A stretch of 64,000 nt of DNA from CAZFBA01 sp964517135 (GCA_964517135.1 CAZFBA010000010.1:1-64000), one strand, 5' to 3'; counted from the stretch's first letter, positions 46,933 through 56,135 are shown. Notes: generated by a model not told the origin, from the sequence alone. Numbers and translations: made by a program.

Positions 46933-48195
46933 CTATGACCAAATACCGCCAGATAGCATAAATATCATTGAGTTGATACAGCCTATAATGAAGCCTATAA
47001 AACCGCCAATTCTTTCTATTCCTCTTAGTTCTCTTCTAGATATATCTGTAATAAGCTTTTCAAGGCGTCCAGGTGAAAAGCGTGCTATTTTGTCTGAAAT
47101 AACGTAGTCTATACCCATAAGCGGTATCGTCTTTTCTATCAGTGTACCGAGTTCTTGTTCCAGGTATTTGTTGATAAAGCTTGCAATCTCTTTTTTTATA
47201 AACACAATGGTTTTTGGGTTTATTTTAGACGTATCAAAACGGACAATTTTATCAGTAATGATTCTTGTCATGTCTTCTCTTGAAATTCTATCGCTAATTT
47301 GTTTGCTGTTTTGCAATATATAATTTATAAAAATACCGGTTAGATGCTCTTTAAGCATTGATACTGTTGAGTATGGCAGGCTTTCAAATCTGAATTGCGA
47401 GATATTTTCTGCAAGTTTTTGTTTTATTTCAAGTTCTTTAATAGCTTCCTGGATTGTTTCGTTAGCCGATTCCGGTTCATTTTTCAGGAAATCTCTTGTG
47501 TTTTCGAGTATAGACTTAACCGTAATGATTCTTGATATGTAATAAAAGCTTCCTCTGGTATTATGTTGAACGAGATAGTTAAGCTCGTCAATATTTTCAG
47601 GTGTAAGCATTTCTAGAATCCAGTTTCGAATGTTATTTGGAGTAGCTATATGATAGAAAAATGAGTTAGTGATACTGTAAGCTGTATTCATCGGTATAGA
47701 AATGCTTAATATTACGCTATCAATAGATTTTTCAATAAACTCTTTTGCGACCGGGCTTGTAGTAATAGAGTCTTCTATGATGTCTGGCAGGCTTTGCATA
47801 AGAAATGCAGAGACCAGCCCGGCTATTTCTTCAGATATATCACGTAGTTTTCTAATATTTTGAAACTCTTTTAAAATAGAATCAACAATAGCATCAACTG
47901 CCTGTTCGATATTTTCAGGAGTTACAAGCTTAATGGTAATATTCTGAATATCATCCGGGGTTAGCAGTTGACCTGTTACTGTACTGGCAACTTTATTGGC
48001 CAGTTTTTCTTGCTCTTTAGGGAACAATCCTGGCGTAAAAGGAACATCAAGCCTTATGTTTAAAGATGGTATATTAATACTTTTTCTTGTATATGGCCTG
48101 AATAGCATTTTAATAGCAAGCCAGTTAGTAAAATAACCTATCAGAGCACCTAATATGGGTGGTAAAAATATTGATATTACTGTGTTGATGGCCAT
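46933..48195 (-). CDS. DUF445 membrane protein
   Basis: A 420-residue protein with a helix at each end. The N-terminal segment PPILGALIGYFTNWLAIKMLFRP (11-33) is the hallmark of DUF445 (YheB-like) proteins, and the C-terminal GGFIGFIIGCINSMIFML is the second span. The middle is helical with repeated PENI segments. Function is unknown; some members affect spore coat or envelope. It is the last of three consecutive minus-strand genes. The start lacks a strong ribosome site. Confidence 0.85.
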   Translation of the reverse strand: MAINTVISIFLPPILGALIGYFTNWLAIKMLFRPYTRKSINIPSLNIRLDVPFTPGLFPKEQEKLANKVASTVTGQLLTPDDIQNITIKLVTPENIEQAVDAIVDSILKEFQNIRKLRDISEEIAGLVSAFLMQSLPDIIEDSITTSPVAKEFIEKSIDSVILSISIPMNTAYSITNSFFYHIATPNNIRNWILEMLTPENIDELNYLVQHNTRGSFYYISRIITVKSILENTRDFLKNEPESANETIQEAIKELEIKQKLAENISQFRFESLPYSTVSMLKEHLTGIFINYILQNSKQISDRISREDMTRIITDKIVRFDTSKINPKTIVFIKKEIASFINKYLEQELGTLIEKTIPLMGIDYVISDKIARFSPGRLEKLITDISRRELRGIERIGGFIGFIIGCINSMIFMLSGGIWS

Positions 48196-48245
48196 AATAC
48201 ATAAGTAATTTCAATTAAATTCAGGGTTATAAACGTCCTGAATCT

Positions 48246-48437
48246 CTAGTTACGCTTCATATATATAAAACGTTTAACGTAATTACTGTCAAGACCTGGA
48301 AGTTTGCTATAAAAAATCTCGCAGATATCTTCCATACTTGTATGTTTAGAGAGTAAATCCATCACAAGTGTTTTGACATCAAGTTTTTTTAGTAATTCTT
48401 CGCCATCTAATAGTTTTTCTAATTCTTCTTCAGTCAT
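48246..48437 (-). CDS. Small acidic hypothetical protein
   Basis: A 63-residue protein with an acidic, Leu-rich N-terminal half (EEELEKLLDGEELLKKLD) and a C-terminus ending YVKRFIYMKRN. It is all-helical in appearance, with no Cys, signal peptide or span. It lies 17 bp after the preceding membrane-protein gene and 50 bp before the DUF445 gene, and its uninterrupted codon pattern supports a real gene. No family recognised. Confidence 0.6.
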   Translation of the reverse strand: MTEEELEKLLDGEELLKKLDVKTLVMDLLSKHTSMEDICEIFYSKLPGLDSNYVKRFIYMKRN

Positions 48438-48454
48438 CTTCTAATCAAAAGCTC

Positions 48455-49087
48455 CTAATTAACCTGAATTGTCTTGATAAAGTCCTTTGCTGCATCTATA
48501 TTAAAATTGCCCGGAGTATTGAGTGACAATACTATAACATTTTTCTTTTTATTAGAAAAGGTCATGACGGCAAAAATTCCCTCATACTTCATTTCATCGC
48601 CTTTTGTTCGGTCTTCCAGTGTGACTTCTGCCTGAACGTAAGGGATTTCTCTGGTGGCAGTAGGTAAAGTACCTTCTTTAATAATTTTAAGGTCTTTTAA
48701 TCGTACATTTTTGTGCTTGCTCTGGTGTATAGCTTTTTCTATTTCTTCTGGTGATAGAGCCTGCCTGAAGTTATCTTCATTTATTTTGACTATCCAGCCG
48801 GGTGGTTGAGCCATAATAAGCACCTGTTGATCAGGCGAATACATAAATACGGCAGCTTTCGCACCAAATAAATCAAATGCTTTCATCAACGAATAACCTT
48901 CAGGAAGCGAATAGCTTGCGATATCATTTGCTCTTTGCTCTATAGTTTGAGCATCTCCTTCTTTAAGCTGTTCTTTAACTTCAGAAGATATATAATTATA
49001 AGTAGCACAACAAATACCACCTGTTACAAAGATGACAATGACACTTACTACTATAATTATTAGAAAAACCTTAAGAAATCCCTTCAT
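48455..49087 (-). CDS. Hypothetical membrane-anchored protein
   Basis: A 210-residue protein with one N-terminal helix (KVFLIIIVVSVIVIFVTGGI) and an extracytoplasmic or cytoplasmic domain of about 175 residues (AFDLFGAKAAVFMYSPDQQVLIMAQPPG, ALSPEEIEKAI, FAVMTFSNKKKNVIVLSLNTPG). The start is placed at 49087, where GGAGG lies four bases ahead of ATG; an upstream in-frame ATG at 49117 has no such site. The fold has the look of small stress-response/lipoprotein-like domains, but I recognise no family. First gene of a three-gene minus-strand run, divergent from mutS. Confidence 0.65.
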   Translation of the reverse strand: MKGFLKVFLIIIVVSVIVIFVTGGICCATYNYISSEVKEQLKEGDAQTIEQRANDIASYSLPEGYSLMKAFDLFGAKAAVFMYSPDQQVLIMAQPPGWIVKINEDNFRQALSPEEIEKAIHQSKHKNVRLKDLKIIKEGTLPTATREIPYVQAEVTLEDRTKGDEMKYEGIFAVMTFSNKKKNVIVLSLNTPGNFNIDAAKDFIKTIQVN

Positions 49088-49331
49088 TTTTCCTCCATGG
49101 CAGCTCGAATGTTTCAATTTTTAAATTATAATAAATTAACGGTTTGAGTGAAAGATTTTTTTTATTATACTTCAAATAACCTGTTGATGTTAAAGAGCAG
49201 TATTTTGCCACAGGATGAGCGTATGAGCGGGGTGTTATTTAATTTTTTTGTATTTTCAAATTGATCCGGTGTTCTCTAAATTGCTTTTAGCAGGCTAAAA
49301 TTAAATTTATAACCTGAAATGAGGGTCAAAA

Positions 49332-51935
49332 ATGAGATGTGATGATAAGAAGATAAGCAACGCAGACAGCAGGCAGGTTGATATTGATAAAGCTACGCCT
49401 CTGATGAAACAGTATTTAAATATAAAGAAAGATCATATTGACCTGGTATTGCTCTTCAGGATGGGTGATTTTTATGAAACTTTCTTTGAGGATGCTATTA
49501 TAGCAGCAGAGGCATTAGAAATTACACTAACAGCAAGAGATGCTGGTGATTTAGGCAAAGTACCGCTTGCAGGTATTCCCTGTAAGGCACTGGATAACTA
49601 CGTACCAAAGTTGCTCAATAAAGGGTATAAAGTTGCTATCTGCGAACAGGTTGAAGATCCTGCACTGGCAAAAGGTATTGTAGATAGAAAAGTTGTTAAA
49701 ATTCTTACATCAGGGACAATTACTGATCTTCATTTGTTAAATGCCAGAAAAAATAACTATCTTGCAGCTATTATAGGTGATAAGAAAGAACCTGAAAGTT
49801 TCGGGCTGGCTTTTGTGGATATTTCTACCGGTGAGTTTAAGATGACAGAATTAGATGGAAAGCAACTAATGGTTGAACTAAACCGTGTTGACCCCAGTGA
49901 GTTGCTTGTGCCCTCTAAAAAAATAAAACCCGGAGATATGCAAATTGTTGCAGAGATAGTGCCTGATTTACCTAAAAACGTTGCAAATATCGTTAAAGAT
50001 CGTTTTACTATGACCTTGAGACCCAATTTTGCCTTCAGTCTTGTGGATGGAACTGAAGACCTGAAAAGGGTTTTTCATGTAAAGTCTCTAGAAGCTTTTG
50101 GATGTGACAAAATGCCACTGGCAACAATGGCTTCAGCAGCTATTATTGATTATCTTGAAGAAACACAAAAAGATAACCTGCCTGCTTTTGATGTAATTAC
50201 ACCGTATACATTGTCAAAATATGTTTCACTTGATAATACTACCCGTAGAAACCTTGAACTTACCCGTACAGTAAGAGATGGCTCTTTTCAAGGAAGCCTG
50301 CTCTGGGCAATAGATAAAACAAAGACCTCTATGGGTGGAAGAATGATACGTCAGTGGATTGAACAGCCACTTCAGGATATCAAAGAAATCAACAGCCGAC
50401 TTGAAACAGTTGAAGAACTGGTTGAAAAAAGACAGCTTGCCTGCAATCTTGAAAATATACTCTCAGAATTTAACGATATAGAAAGAATAGCTTCAAGGAT
50501 AAGTAACAATAGTGCTAACGCCAGAGAACTAATAGCTTTGAAAGACTCTCTTTTTAAATTGCCAGAACTTTCAGATGCTGTTCAAGGAACAACATCACCC
50601 TATTTGCAAACTCTTTCATATGTGCCTGAATCTGTTATTGAAGCAGCAAAACTGATTGACAGAACTCTTAAAGATGATCCATCAGCTGCTCTTAAAGATG
50701 GCAACCTCATTAGAGATGGCTTCAGCCCTGATCTTGATGAGTACAGGGTGATTTTAAGCGGCGGCAAAAACTGGATTCAGGAATTTGAACGCAGTGAAAA
50801 AGAAAAAACAGGCGTAAAATCACTTAAAGTAAGTTTCAATAAAACCTTCGGATACTACATAGAGGTAACTCATGCTAATACAGGCTTTGTACCTGAAGAG
50901 TATATCAGAAAACAAACTCTGACTAATGCAGAAAGATACATTACACCAGAATTAAAAGAGTATGAAAACAAAGTATTAAACGCACAAACAAAAGTTACAG
51001 ATCTTGAATATCAAATATTCATTGACTTGAGAGATACCATTAAAGATTATATTTCAAGAATAAGGTCAGTAGCAAAGGCAATAGCAATTGCAGATGTGAT
51101 GTTATCCTTTTCTAATGTAGCTATTGAACAAAAATACTGTCGACCTGTGGTTACTGATTCAGAATACCTGGAGATCAAAGAAGGCAGACATCCTGTTATA
51201 GAAAAGATTTTGCCAATGGGTAGTTATGTTCCTAATGATCTGAAGCTCTGCTCTTCTAACGTTGATACTGAAGATCCTCAAATAATGATATTGACAGGGC
51301 CTAATATGGCTGGCAAGTCAACCTATATGCGTCAGGTAGCACTAATAGTTATACTGGCACAGATAGGTTGCTATGTTCCTGCTGACTATGCATCTATAGG
51401 CATTGTCGACAGGATCTTTACAAGAGTTGGTGCAGTAGATGACCTTGCAACAGGTCAATCTACATTTATGGTAGAGATGAATGAGACAGCTTATATACTT
51501 AATTCAGCTACACCTAAAAGCCTGATTCTTCTTTATGAAATTGGCCGTGGCACCTCAACCTTTGATGGCGTAGCTATAGCCTGGTCTGTGACAGAATATA
51601 TTGCTGAAACTATTTGTGCCAGAACGATTTTTGCTACTCACTATCATGAAATAAATGTTTTAGCCAGAAACTTTTCACGGGTAGGAAATTTCAGGGTTAC
51701 TGTTGCTGAAGACGAAGAAGAAATAAGGTTTTTACATAGAGTAGTTCCAGGAGGGGCCAGTAGAAGCTATGGTATTCAGGTGGCAAAGATGGCCGGGCTG
51801 CCTAACTCAGTAATTTCTCGTTCTCAAACCCTTATGGAAAGGCTCTTAAGAGAAGAATCTGCTTATATTTCTGCCCGCAAAAAATTCTCACGGGAAGAAG
51901 ATTCTCCGCAGCTTTCACTTTTTACAAAAGAATAA
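49332..51935 (+). CDS. mutS: DNA mismatch repair protein MutS, with altered Walker B residue
   Basis: An 867-residue MutS. The mismatch-reading FxE motif is MGDFYETF near residue 45. Connector, lever and clamp domains follow. The ATPase has Walker A GPNMAGKST (656-664), the STFMVEM signature region and GTSTFDG. At Walker B the usual LLDEIGRG reads LLYEIGRG: codon 735 is TAT, so Tyr replaces the Mg2+-coordinating Asp. One base change (GAT to TAT) would cause it. GAGGG lies before ATG. MutL is not in the window. The gene is otherwise full length. Confidence 0.93.
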   Translation: MRCDDKKISNADSRQVDIDKATPLMKQYLNIKKDHIDLVLLFRMGDFYETFFEDAIIAAEALEITLTARDAGDLGKVPLAGIPCKALDNYVPKLLNKGYKVAICEQVEDPALAKGIVDRKVVKILTSGTITDLHLLNARKNNYLAAIIGDKKEPESFGLAFVDISTGEFKMTELDGKQLMVELNRVDPSELLVPSKKIKPGDMQIVAEIVPDLPKNVANIVKDRFTMTLRPNFAFSLVDGTEDLKRVFHVKSLEAFGCDKMPLATMASAAIIDYLEETQKDNLPAFDVITPYTLSKYVSLDNTTRRNLELTRTVRDGSFQGSLLWAIDKTKTSMGGRMIRQWIEQPLQDIKEINSRLETVEELVEKRQLACNLENILSEFNDIERIASRISNNSANARELIALKDSLFKLPELSDAVQGTTSPYLQTLSYVPESVIEAAKLIDRTLKDDPSAALKDGNLIRDGFSPDLDEYRVILSGGKNWIQEFERSEKEKTGVKSLKVSFNKTFGYYIEVTHANTGFVPEEYIRKQTLTNAERYITPELKEYENKVLNAQTKVTDLEYQIFIDLRDTIKDYISRIRSVAKAIAIADVMLSFSNVAIEQKYCRPVVTDSEYLEIKEGRHPVIEKILPMGSYVPNDLKLCSSNVDTEDPQIMILTGPNMAGKSTYMRQVALIVILAQIGCYVPADYASIGIVDRIFTRVGAVDDLATGQSTFMVEMNETAYILNSATPKSLILLYEIGRGTSTFDGVAIAWSVTEYIAETICARTIFATHYHEINVLARNFSRVGNFRVTVAEDEEEIRFLHRVVPGGASRSYGIQVAKMAGLPNSVISRSQTLMERLLREESAYISARKKFSREEDSPQLSLFTKE

Positions 51936-52061
51936 ATGAAAACCATTTAATTCATAAACTATTAATAAATTGACCTGAAACAGTTATAGAAATTGATGTC
52001 TAGCGAATACATCTTTTTAACACAGTGTTAAAACATCGCAGGAAACAGAAGTTAGGGGGTC

Positions 52062-52098
52062 GGGTTTAAAAGTGCAGCTTCGCCGCACTTTTAAACCC
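52062..52098. other. Strong hairpin downstream of mutS
   Basis: GGGTTTAAAAGTGC (52062-52075) and GCACTTTTAAACCC (52085-52098) form a perfect 14-bp stem with a 9-base loop. It may terminate mutS, but no U run follows. The lead-in GGTCGGGTTT also precedes the hairpin of repeat copy D at 12.3 kb, so it may be part of the same repeat family. Confidence 0.6.
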
Positions 52099-52214
52099 TC
52101 TAGAATAAATAGACTATAAATTGATGAATAATTCGGGGAAAACCAGGAATGCATTTTTAATAAACTGTTTAAAGAGTATAATAGTGCTGTTAGATAAATC
52201 ATAGATAATTTGCT

Positions 52215-53648
52215 ATGGAATGCCCGAGCTGTAAGCAAAATATAAATAAAAATTCCAGAGAATGCCCTCACTGTGGCTATAAAGGCATTGAGCAGTATAA
52301 TATCAATTCAAGAAAAAAAAATGTCAATCGATTTCTGATTGTATTTTTTGTGTTTATTTTACCTGTATTTATTTGTTTTGCAGGTTTAGTTTCTCTAGTT
52401 GCTTCGATAAGTTATATTTATGCAACAAGTGATAGCTATCAATTCGATAAATACAGAGATAAAGTTAAAAAGAACCCGAAAGATATTGATGCCCAGATGA
52501 GTTTAGCTGAACTATATGTTAAAAAGTATAAATATAAAAAGGCTATTGATAAATATTTAACTGTTCTTAAGCTTGATCCTGAGAATATTCAAGCTTATGA
52601 AGGGCTGTGTTTTAATTATTACAAGCTAAAATCTTATAATGATTCCCAAAAATATTGTGAAGAAGCCCTGAAAAGAGATAATAAATTAAAGGATTCAAAC
52701 TATTATCTTGGCTGTTCTTTAAAAAAACTTGGTCAGTCTGATTCAGCTTCAGAATTTCTTTTAAAAGCCTATGAACTTGATCAGGCTAACTATGACTATG
52801 TTATGGCAGTTGCAGAAAACCTTGAGGCTTCAAATGACAGAATAAATGCTATTCGCTTTTACGAAAAAGCCAGTGTTTTGAAGCCTGATAAATCAGAACC
52901 CTTTACGTCTTTAGCAAAGCTTTATACACATTATAATAATTCACCAAAAGCACTGGAAATGGCTAAAACAGCTCTAAAAAATGATAATAAGTGCTACAAC
53001 AAATACATTTTAGCTTATGTATACGAAAAGTCAAAAGAGCCTGATCAGGCAATTGAATATTATGACAAGACCATTGAATGCGATAAATATGACTATCACG
53101 ACACAAAATATAGATTAGGCAATTGTTACCTTGAAAAAAAAGATTTTACACAGGCTGAAAACTGGTATAAAGAAGCATTATATAAAGAAAAGTTAGCTAA
53201 ATATGCTTATATAGGTCTTATAAAAGTATACATTGAGTCAGAAAATACTGAAGAACTTGATAAAACAATTAATAAATATCTTGAAGAACTTGAATATACT
53301 GATGATGCTTATCATACAGCTGGCAGTATCTTTTTAAGCTATAATAATTTTGAGCAGGCTTCAAAGTATCTCTCTAAAGCACTGGAAGTTAATGATAAGC
53401 ATCCGGGAGCACTAAATGACCTGGGATCAGTCTATTATAGACAGAAAAAATTTAAAACATCTCTTGAGTATTATCAAAAAGCTAATCAATATGACAAAAA
53501 TAATGGTATGTTTATTTATAACCTGACCTGGAACTATTTAAAGCTTAATGACCATCAAAATGTTGAAAAGTATCACATATTGCTAAAAAAAACAGATTCA
53601 CACTGGAATACAAAGTTTGAATCAGAAATTAGCCGGTTGAAAGGTTAG
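52215..53648 (+). CDS. Zinc-ribbon, membrane-anchored TPR protein
   Basis: A 477-residue protein. An N-terminal zinc ribbon has Cys3, Cys6, Cys17 and Cys20 (CPSC, CPHC). A single long hydrophobic helix follows at ~40-69. The rest (~85-470) is about ten TPR repeats (VLKLDPENIQAYEGLCFNYYKL, SYNDSQKYCEEALKRD and so on). It is likely a scaffold anchored in the inner membrane; the partner is unknown. The stop overlaps the converging nhaC gene by 20 bp. Ribosome site is weak. Confidence 0.8.
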   Translation: MECPSCKQNINKNSRECPHCGYKGIEQYNINSRKKNVNRFLIVFFVFILPVFICFAGLVSLVASISYIYATSDSYQFDKYRDKVKKNPKDIDAQMSLAELYVKKYKYKKAIDKYLTVLKLDPENIQAYEGLCFNYYKLKSYNDSQKYCEEALKRDNKLKDSNYYLGCSLKKLGQSDSASEFLLKAYELDQANYDYVMAVAENLEASNDRINAIRFYEKASVLKPDKSEPFTSLAKLYTHYNNSPKALEMAKTALKNDNKCYNKYILAYVYEKSKEPDQAIEYYDKTIECDKYDYHDTKYRLGNCYLEKKDFTQAENWYKEALYKEKLAKYAYIGLIKVYIESENTEELDKTINKYLEELEYTDDAYHTAGSIFLSYNNFEQASKYLSKALEVNDKHPGALNDLGSVYYRQKKFKTSLEYYQKANQYDKNNGMFIYNLTWNYLKLNDHQNVEKYHILLKKTDSHWNTKFESEISRLKG

Positions 53649-55041
53649 TTTCACACTCTTCTTTGCTACAATAGCATATTCCAATACCTGTAAATGCCCA
53701 TAATAAAGTAAATACCGGTACTAAAAGGTTAACAAAAGTAAACGGTACATATTCTATTGTAGGCACGGCAAGTGTTTGAGCAACAAATATTCCTGAAAAG
53801 CCCCATGGCAAAAGAGGGGAAATCATTGTGCCACCATCTTCAAGAGTGCGGGAAAGGTTGGCATTTTCCAGATTGAGTTTTTTATACAGTGGTAAAAACA
53901 TCCTTCCGGGTATAATAATAGCCATATAAAGGCTTGCAAGAAGCATAGCAGCAATCCAGCTGGTAACAAGTGTAGCAGGTATAAGGGTTTTTGCTGATGT
54001 AAGAAACTTACTCATCCCTTCAATAAGTGTTTCAAGCATACGTGTTTTTTCCATTATACCTCCCAGGCCAAGACCCAGAAAAGCAATGGAAATTATACGC
54101 ATCATACTCTGAAGACCACCCCTGCTGAGAAGATTATCTATGCGTTCAACCCCTGTAGATGAAGTATAACCTTCATTTAAGATTATTGCTACTTCGTGAA
54201 GGCTGTGTCCTTCTATAAACAATCCATATAAAACACCTATTACAACTGCTATAATGAGGGTAGGTAGAGCACTAATGCGTTTAAAGGCAAGCACTATAAC
54301 TAATACTGGTGGTATTAAACACCACCAGCCCAGATGAAAATTCTGTTTTAAGATTTGAAGGGTTTCCTGCAGTTCAGCTGTTTTTGCTGCTTCAATCGGG
54401 CTGGATAGAGAAATAAGACAATAAATGATAAGGGCAACCAGCAATGCCGGAATTGTAGTCCACATCATATACTTAATATGATCAAAAAGTTTTGTTTCTG
54501 CAACAGCAGCAGCAAGGTTTGTAGAGTCTGAAAGCGGAGACATTTTATCCCCGAAAAATGCACCTGAAACAACACAGCCTACTATCATAGGTGCTGGAAC
54601 ATCAAGGCTTGCTCCAACACCAAGCAAGGCAATGCCAACTGTACCAACAGTAGTCCAGGAACTACCAGTTGCAATTGATGTAATACAGCAAATTATAAGG
54701 CAGGAAGGAAGAAATATTTCTGGTGAAAGGAATTTTAATCCTAGATAAATTAAATATGGTACAATTCCACCCATCATCCAGGATGCAATTAATACACCAA
54801 TGGTCATAAGTATAATAACAGGTATAATAGCTATTTTACATCCTGCAATGATTGCCTCTTCAACTTCTTGCCAGCTAAAACCGTTCATCATAGCTACTAT
54901 TGCAGATACTATAACTACACTGGCAAGCGTTATCTCAATAGGCATACCTGCATTGAGTGTTAGAGACATCGCAAAAATAAGATAGGCAAGTATAATAATA
55001 ATTGCTGAAATATGTGGTTTTTTGACTTCTAAATCGTCCAT
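53629..55041 (-). CDS. NhaC-family Na+/H+ antiporter
   Basis: A 470-residue inner-membrane transporter with about 12 helices. NhaC marks include GCKIAIIPVIILMTIGVLIASW-type helix near 70-90, ATGSSWTTVGTVGIALLGVG, FFGDKMSPLSDSTNLAAA (substrate region) and the late LLPWGFSGIFVAQ. It would exchange Na+ for H+, possibly with other amino-acid or malate/lactate-type exchange seen in this family. AGAGG precedes ATG at 55041. The gene stands alone on this strand. Confidence 0.88.
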   Translation of the reverse strand: MDDLEVKKPHISAIIIILAYLIFAMSLTLNAGMPIEITLASVVIVSAIVAMMNGFSWQEVEEAIIAGCKIAIIPVIILMTIGVLIASWMMGGIVPYLIYLGLKFLSPEIFLPSCLIICCITSIATGSSWTTVGTVGIALLGVGASLDVPAPMIVGCVVSGAFFGDKMSPLSDSTNLAAAVAETKLFDHIKYMMWTTIPALLVALIIYCLISLSSPIEAAKTAELQETLQILKQNFHLGWWCLIPPVLVIVLAFKRISALPTLIIAVVIGVLYGLFIEGHSLHEVAIILNEGYTSSTGVERIDNLLSRGGLQSMMRIISIAFLGLGLGGIMEKTRMLETLIEGMSKFLTSAKTLIPATLVTSWIAAMLLASLYMAIIIPGRMFLPLYKKLNLENANLSRTLEDGGTMISPLLPWGFSGIFVAQTLAVPTIEYVPFTFVNLLVPVFTLLWAFTGIGICYCSKEECETNLSTG

Positions 55042-55238
55042 ATATTGCCTCTGGTGCGTTTCAAACCTTAATACCTCTAAGAATGTTTATTTGCATATGT
55101 TATTCAATTTAAACTTTTATTTTATCAGAAATATTTCAAAAAAAATAAACCCCCGGGCTGAGAGTTTTTAATCTATATAGCTCATTGCTTACCGGGGTAA
55201 GTGGGTATGTTTTTTGTTATTGTGAGCAAATTTTCAAC

Positions 55239-55269
55239 AAAAAAAAAGTAATATTTAATATTACTTTTT
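55239..55269 (-). terminator. Terminator downstream of the 38-residue peptide gene
   Basis: AAAAAGTAATATT and AATATTACTTTTT form a 13-bp A/T-rich inverted repeat (55243-55269) about 115 bases after the peptide gene's stop. On the minus strand it runs straight into more T. It fits a rho-independent terminator, though the stem is A/T-only in most positions. Confidence 0.5.
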
Positions 55270-55384
55270 AGTGGGGGGATCAAATTTCAGGGTATTTAAC
55301 TTTCGAGTCTATATTTGGGGATTTTATAAGAAAAGAAGGAGGGGGATAGTGGGAAATAAGGGATTTATTTGACAATATATTTAT

Positions 55385-55501
55385 TTAAACTGTGAATCCT
55401 CTGGCAAGTAATTCGAAAACTCTTTTCAGGTTAGTTTTCCTGGATACTTGATTCTTTGATGTCCTTTCTTTCTTGTTGTTTGAAGGTTTTTTGTGGCTCA
55501 T
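55385..55501 (-). CDS. 38-residue basic peptide, unknown function
   Basis: ATG at 55501, AGAGG nine bases upstream, 38 codons, then TAA. The product begins MSHKKPSNNKKERTSK, continues as a Lys/Arg/Asn-rich chain, and ends in a short amphipathic piece (KRVFELLARGFTV). It carries about 13 Lys/Arg against 2 Glu. It lies isolated in a ~1.1-kb gap, with a long hairpin upstream and an A/T-rich terminator downstream, so it appears to be its own transcription unit. It may be a DNA/RNA-binding or ribosome-associated mini-protein; this is inference from charge only. The call rests on ribosome site plus transcript marks, since so short a frame could arise by chance. Confidence 0.5.
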   Translation of the reverse strand: MSHKKPSNNKKERTSKNQVSRKTNLKRVFELLARGFTV

Positions 55502-55571
55502 ATATCTTATCCTCTGGTTTTTAACATTTATCTTAACTACCTATATTAAATACCCAAAACAGCCGGTTGAA

Positions 55572-55622
55572 CATTCTCAAAAGAAGGTATTATTATTCCT
55601 TCTTTGGGGGTATTTGAGAATG
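55572..55622 (-). other. Long hairpin upstream of the 38-residue peptide gene
   Basis: CATTCTCAAA (55572-55581) pairs with TTTGAGAATG (55613-55622), and the inner AGAAGG pairs with CCTTCT, enclosing a TATTATTATT loop with a bulge of nine bases. On the minus strand it would lie about 70 bases ahead of the peptide's start, so it may be a 5' UTR structure or an independent terminator of transcripts from the right. Confidence 0.55.
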
Positions 55623-55635
55623 ATTATTATTTAAA

Positions 55636-55803
55636 GACTAATGCATAACTATAACAATAGAGCTCTCTGAATAATTTAAAAGTTCACAGATTCAAGAAAT
55701 TAGTGTCGTTTTTGCTGGAATCAGTAATATTTTAATTAATCAGAGGTTCCAATAGATTTTTTGTTTTCGATTTTCAAAAATTTTAAAAGTAAAGATACGG
55801 GTT
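55636..55803 (-). repeat. Miniature repeat copy E, right half only
   Basis: On the minus strand AACCCGTATCTTTACTTTTA, TTTTTGAAAATCG, AAAACAAAAAATCTATTG and TTATAGTTATGCATTAGTCTT match the right half of copy A almost base for base, except for an 89-bp insertion at 55661-55749. The left half is missing; beyond it lies a palindrome GGAGTGCACT-A-AGTGCACTCC (55831-55851). No gene is seen in 55502-56135. Confidence 0.65.
55661..55749. mobile_element. 89-bp inserted element with inverted ends and 6-bp duplication
   Basis: The insert splits repeat copy E. It is flanked by CAATAG at 55655-55660 and again at 55750-55755, whereas copy A has a single CTATTG at the matching place, as expected of target-site duplication. 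Near its ends CTCTGAATAATT and AATTAATCAGAG are inverted repeats with one mismatch in 12. Its interior (ATTCAAGAAATTAGTGTCG) recurs at 12484-12535. No transposase gene is in the window. Confidence 0.65.
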
Positions 55804-56078
55804 CTGGCCTCATTGATAAAGACTCTCTCAGGAGTGCACTAAGTGCACTCCGGTAGTTTTGCTCAATATTAGCCTTTTCTATCTTCTTTAATACTGCTAT
55901 AATAAACATTTCGGATAAAAAAACTTTAAACCTGTATCTATACTAAACGACCTTCTTTTTTATACTGATCCTTGAAAGTAATGTATAGATTTCAGATTAT
56001 AGAGGCCATTCCATCAGCATATATTAATTATTTACGTGGAATGGTATATCCGGCACTAATGTTTACACCAGACATTAA

Positions 56079-56106
56079 CCCGGGTAAAAACAATTTTTTA
56101 CCCGGG
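56079..56106 (-). terminator. Probable terminator of glgP
   Basis: CCCGGGTAAAAA (56079-56090) and TTTTTACCCGGG (56095-56106) form a perfect 12-bp stem with a 4-base loop about 30 bases after the glgP stop. A long external U run is absent, but the stem is strong and well placed. Confidence 0.7.
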
Positions 56107-56135
56107 CTAAAGATTCAATTTCTTTACATAAAAGT

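Noticed and set aside
49088..49117. Ten extra residues on the membrane protein upstream of mutS
   Set aside because: GGAGG would lie inside the coding region; it fits the ATG at 49087 instead.
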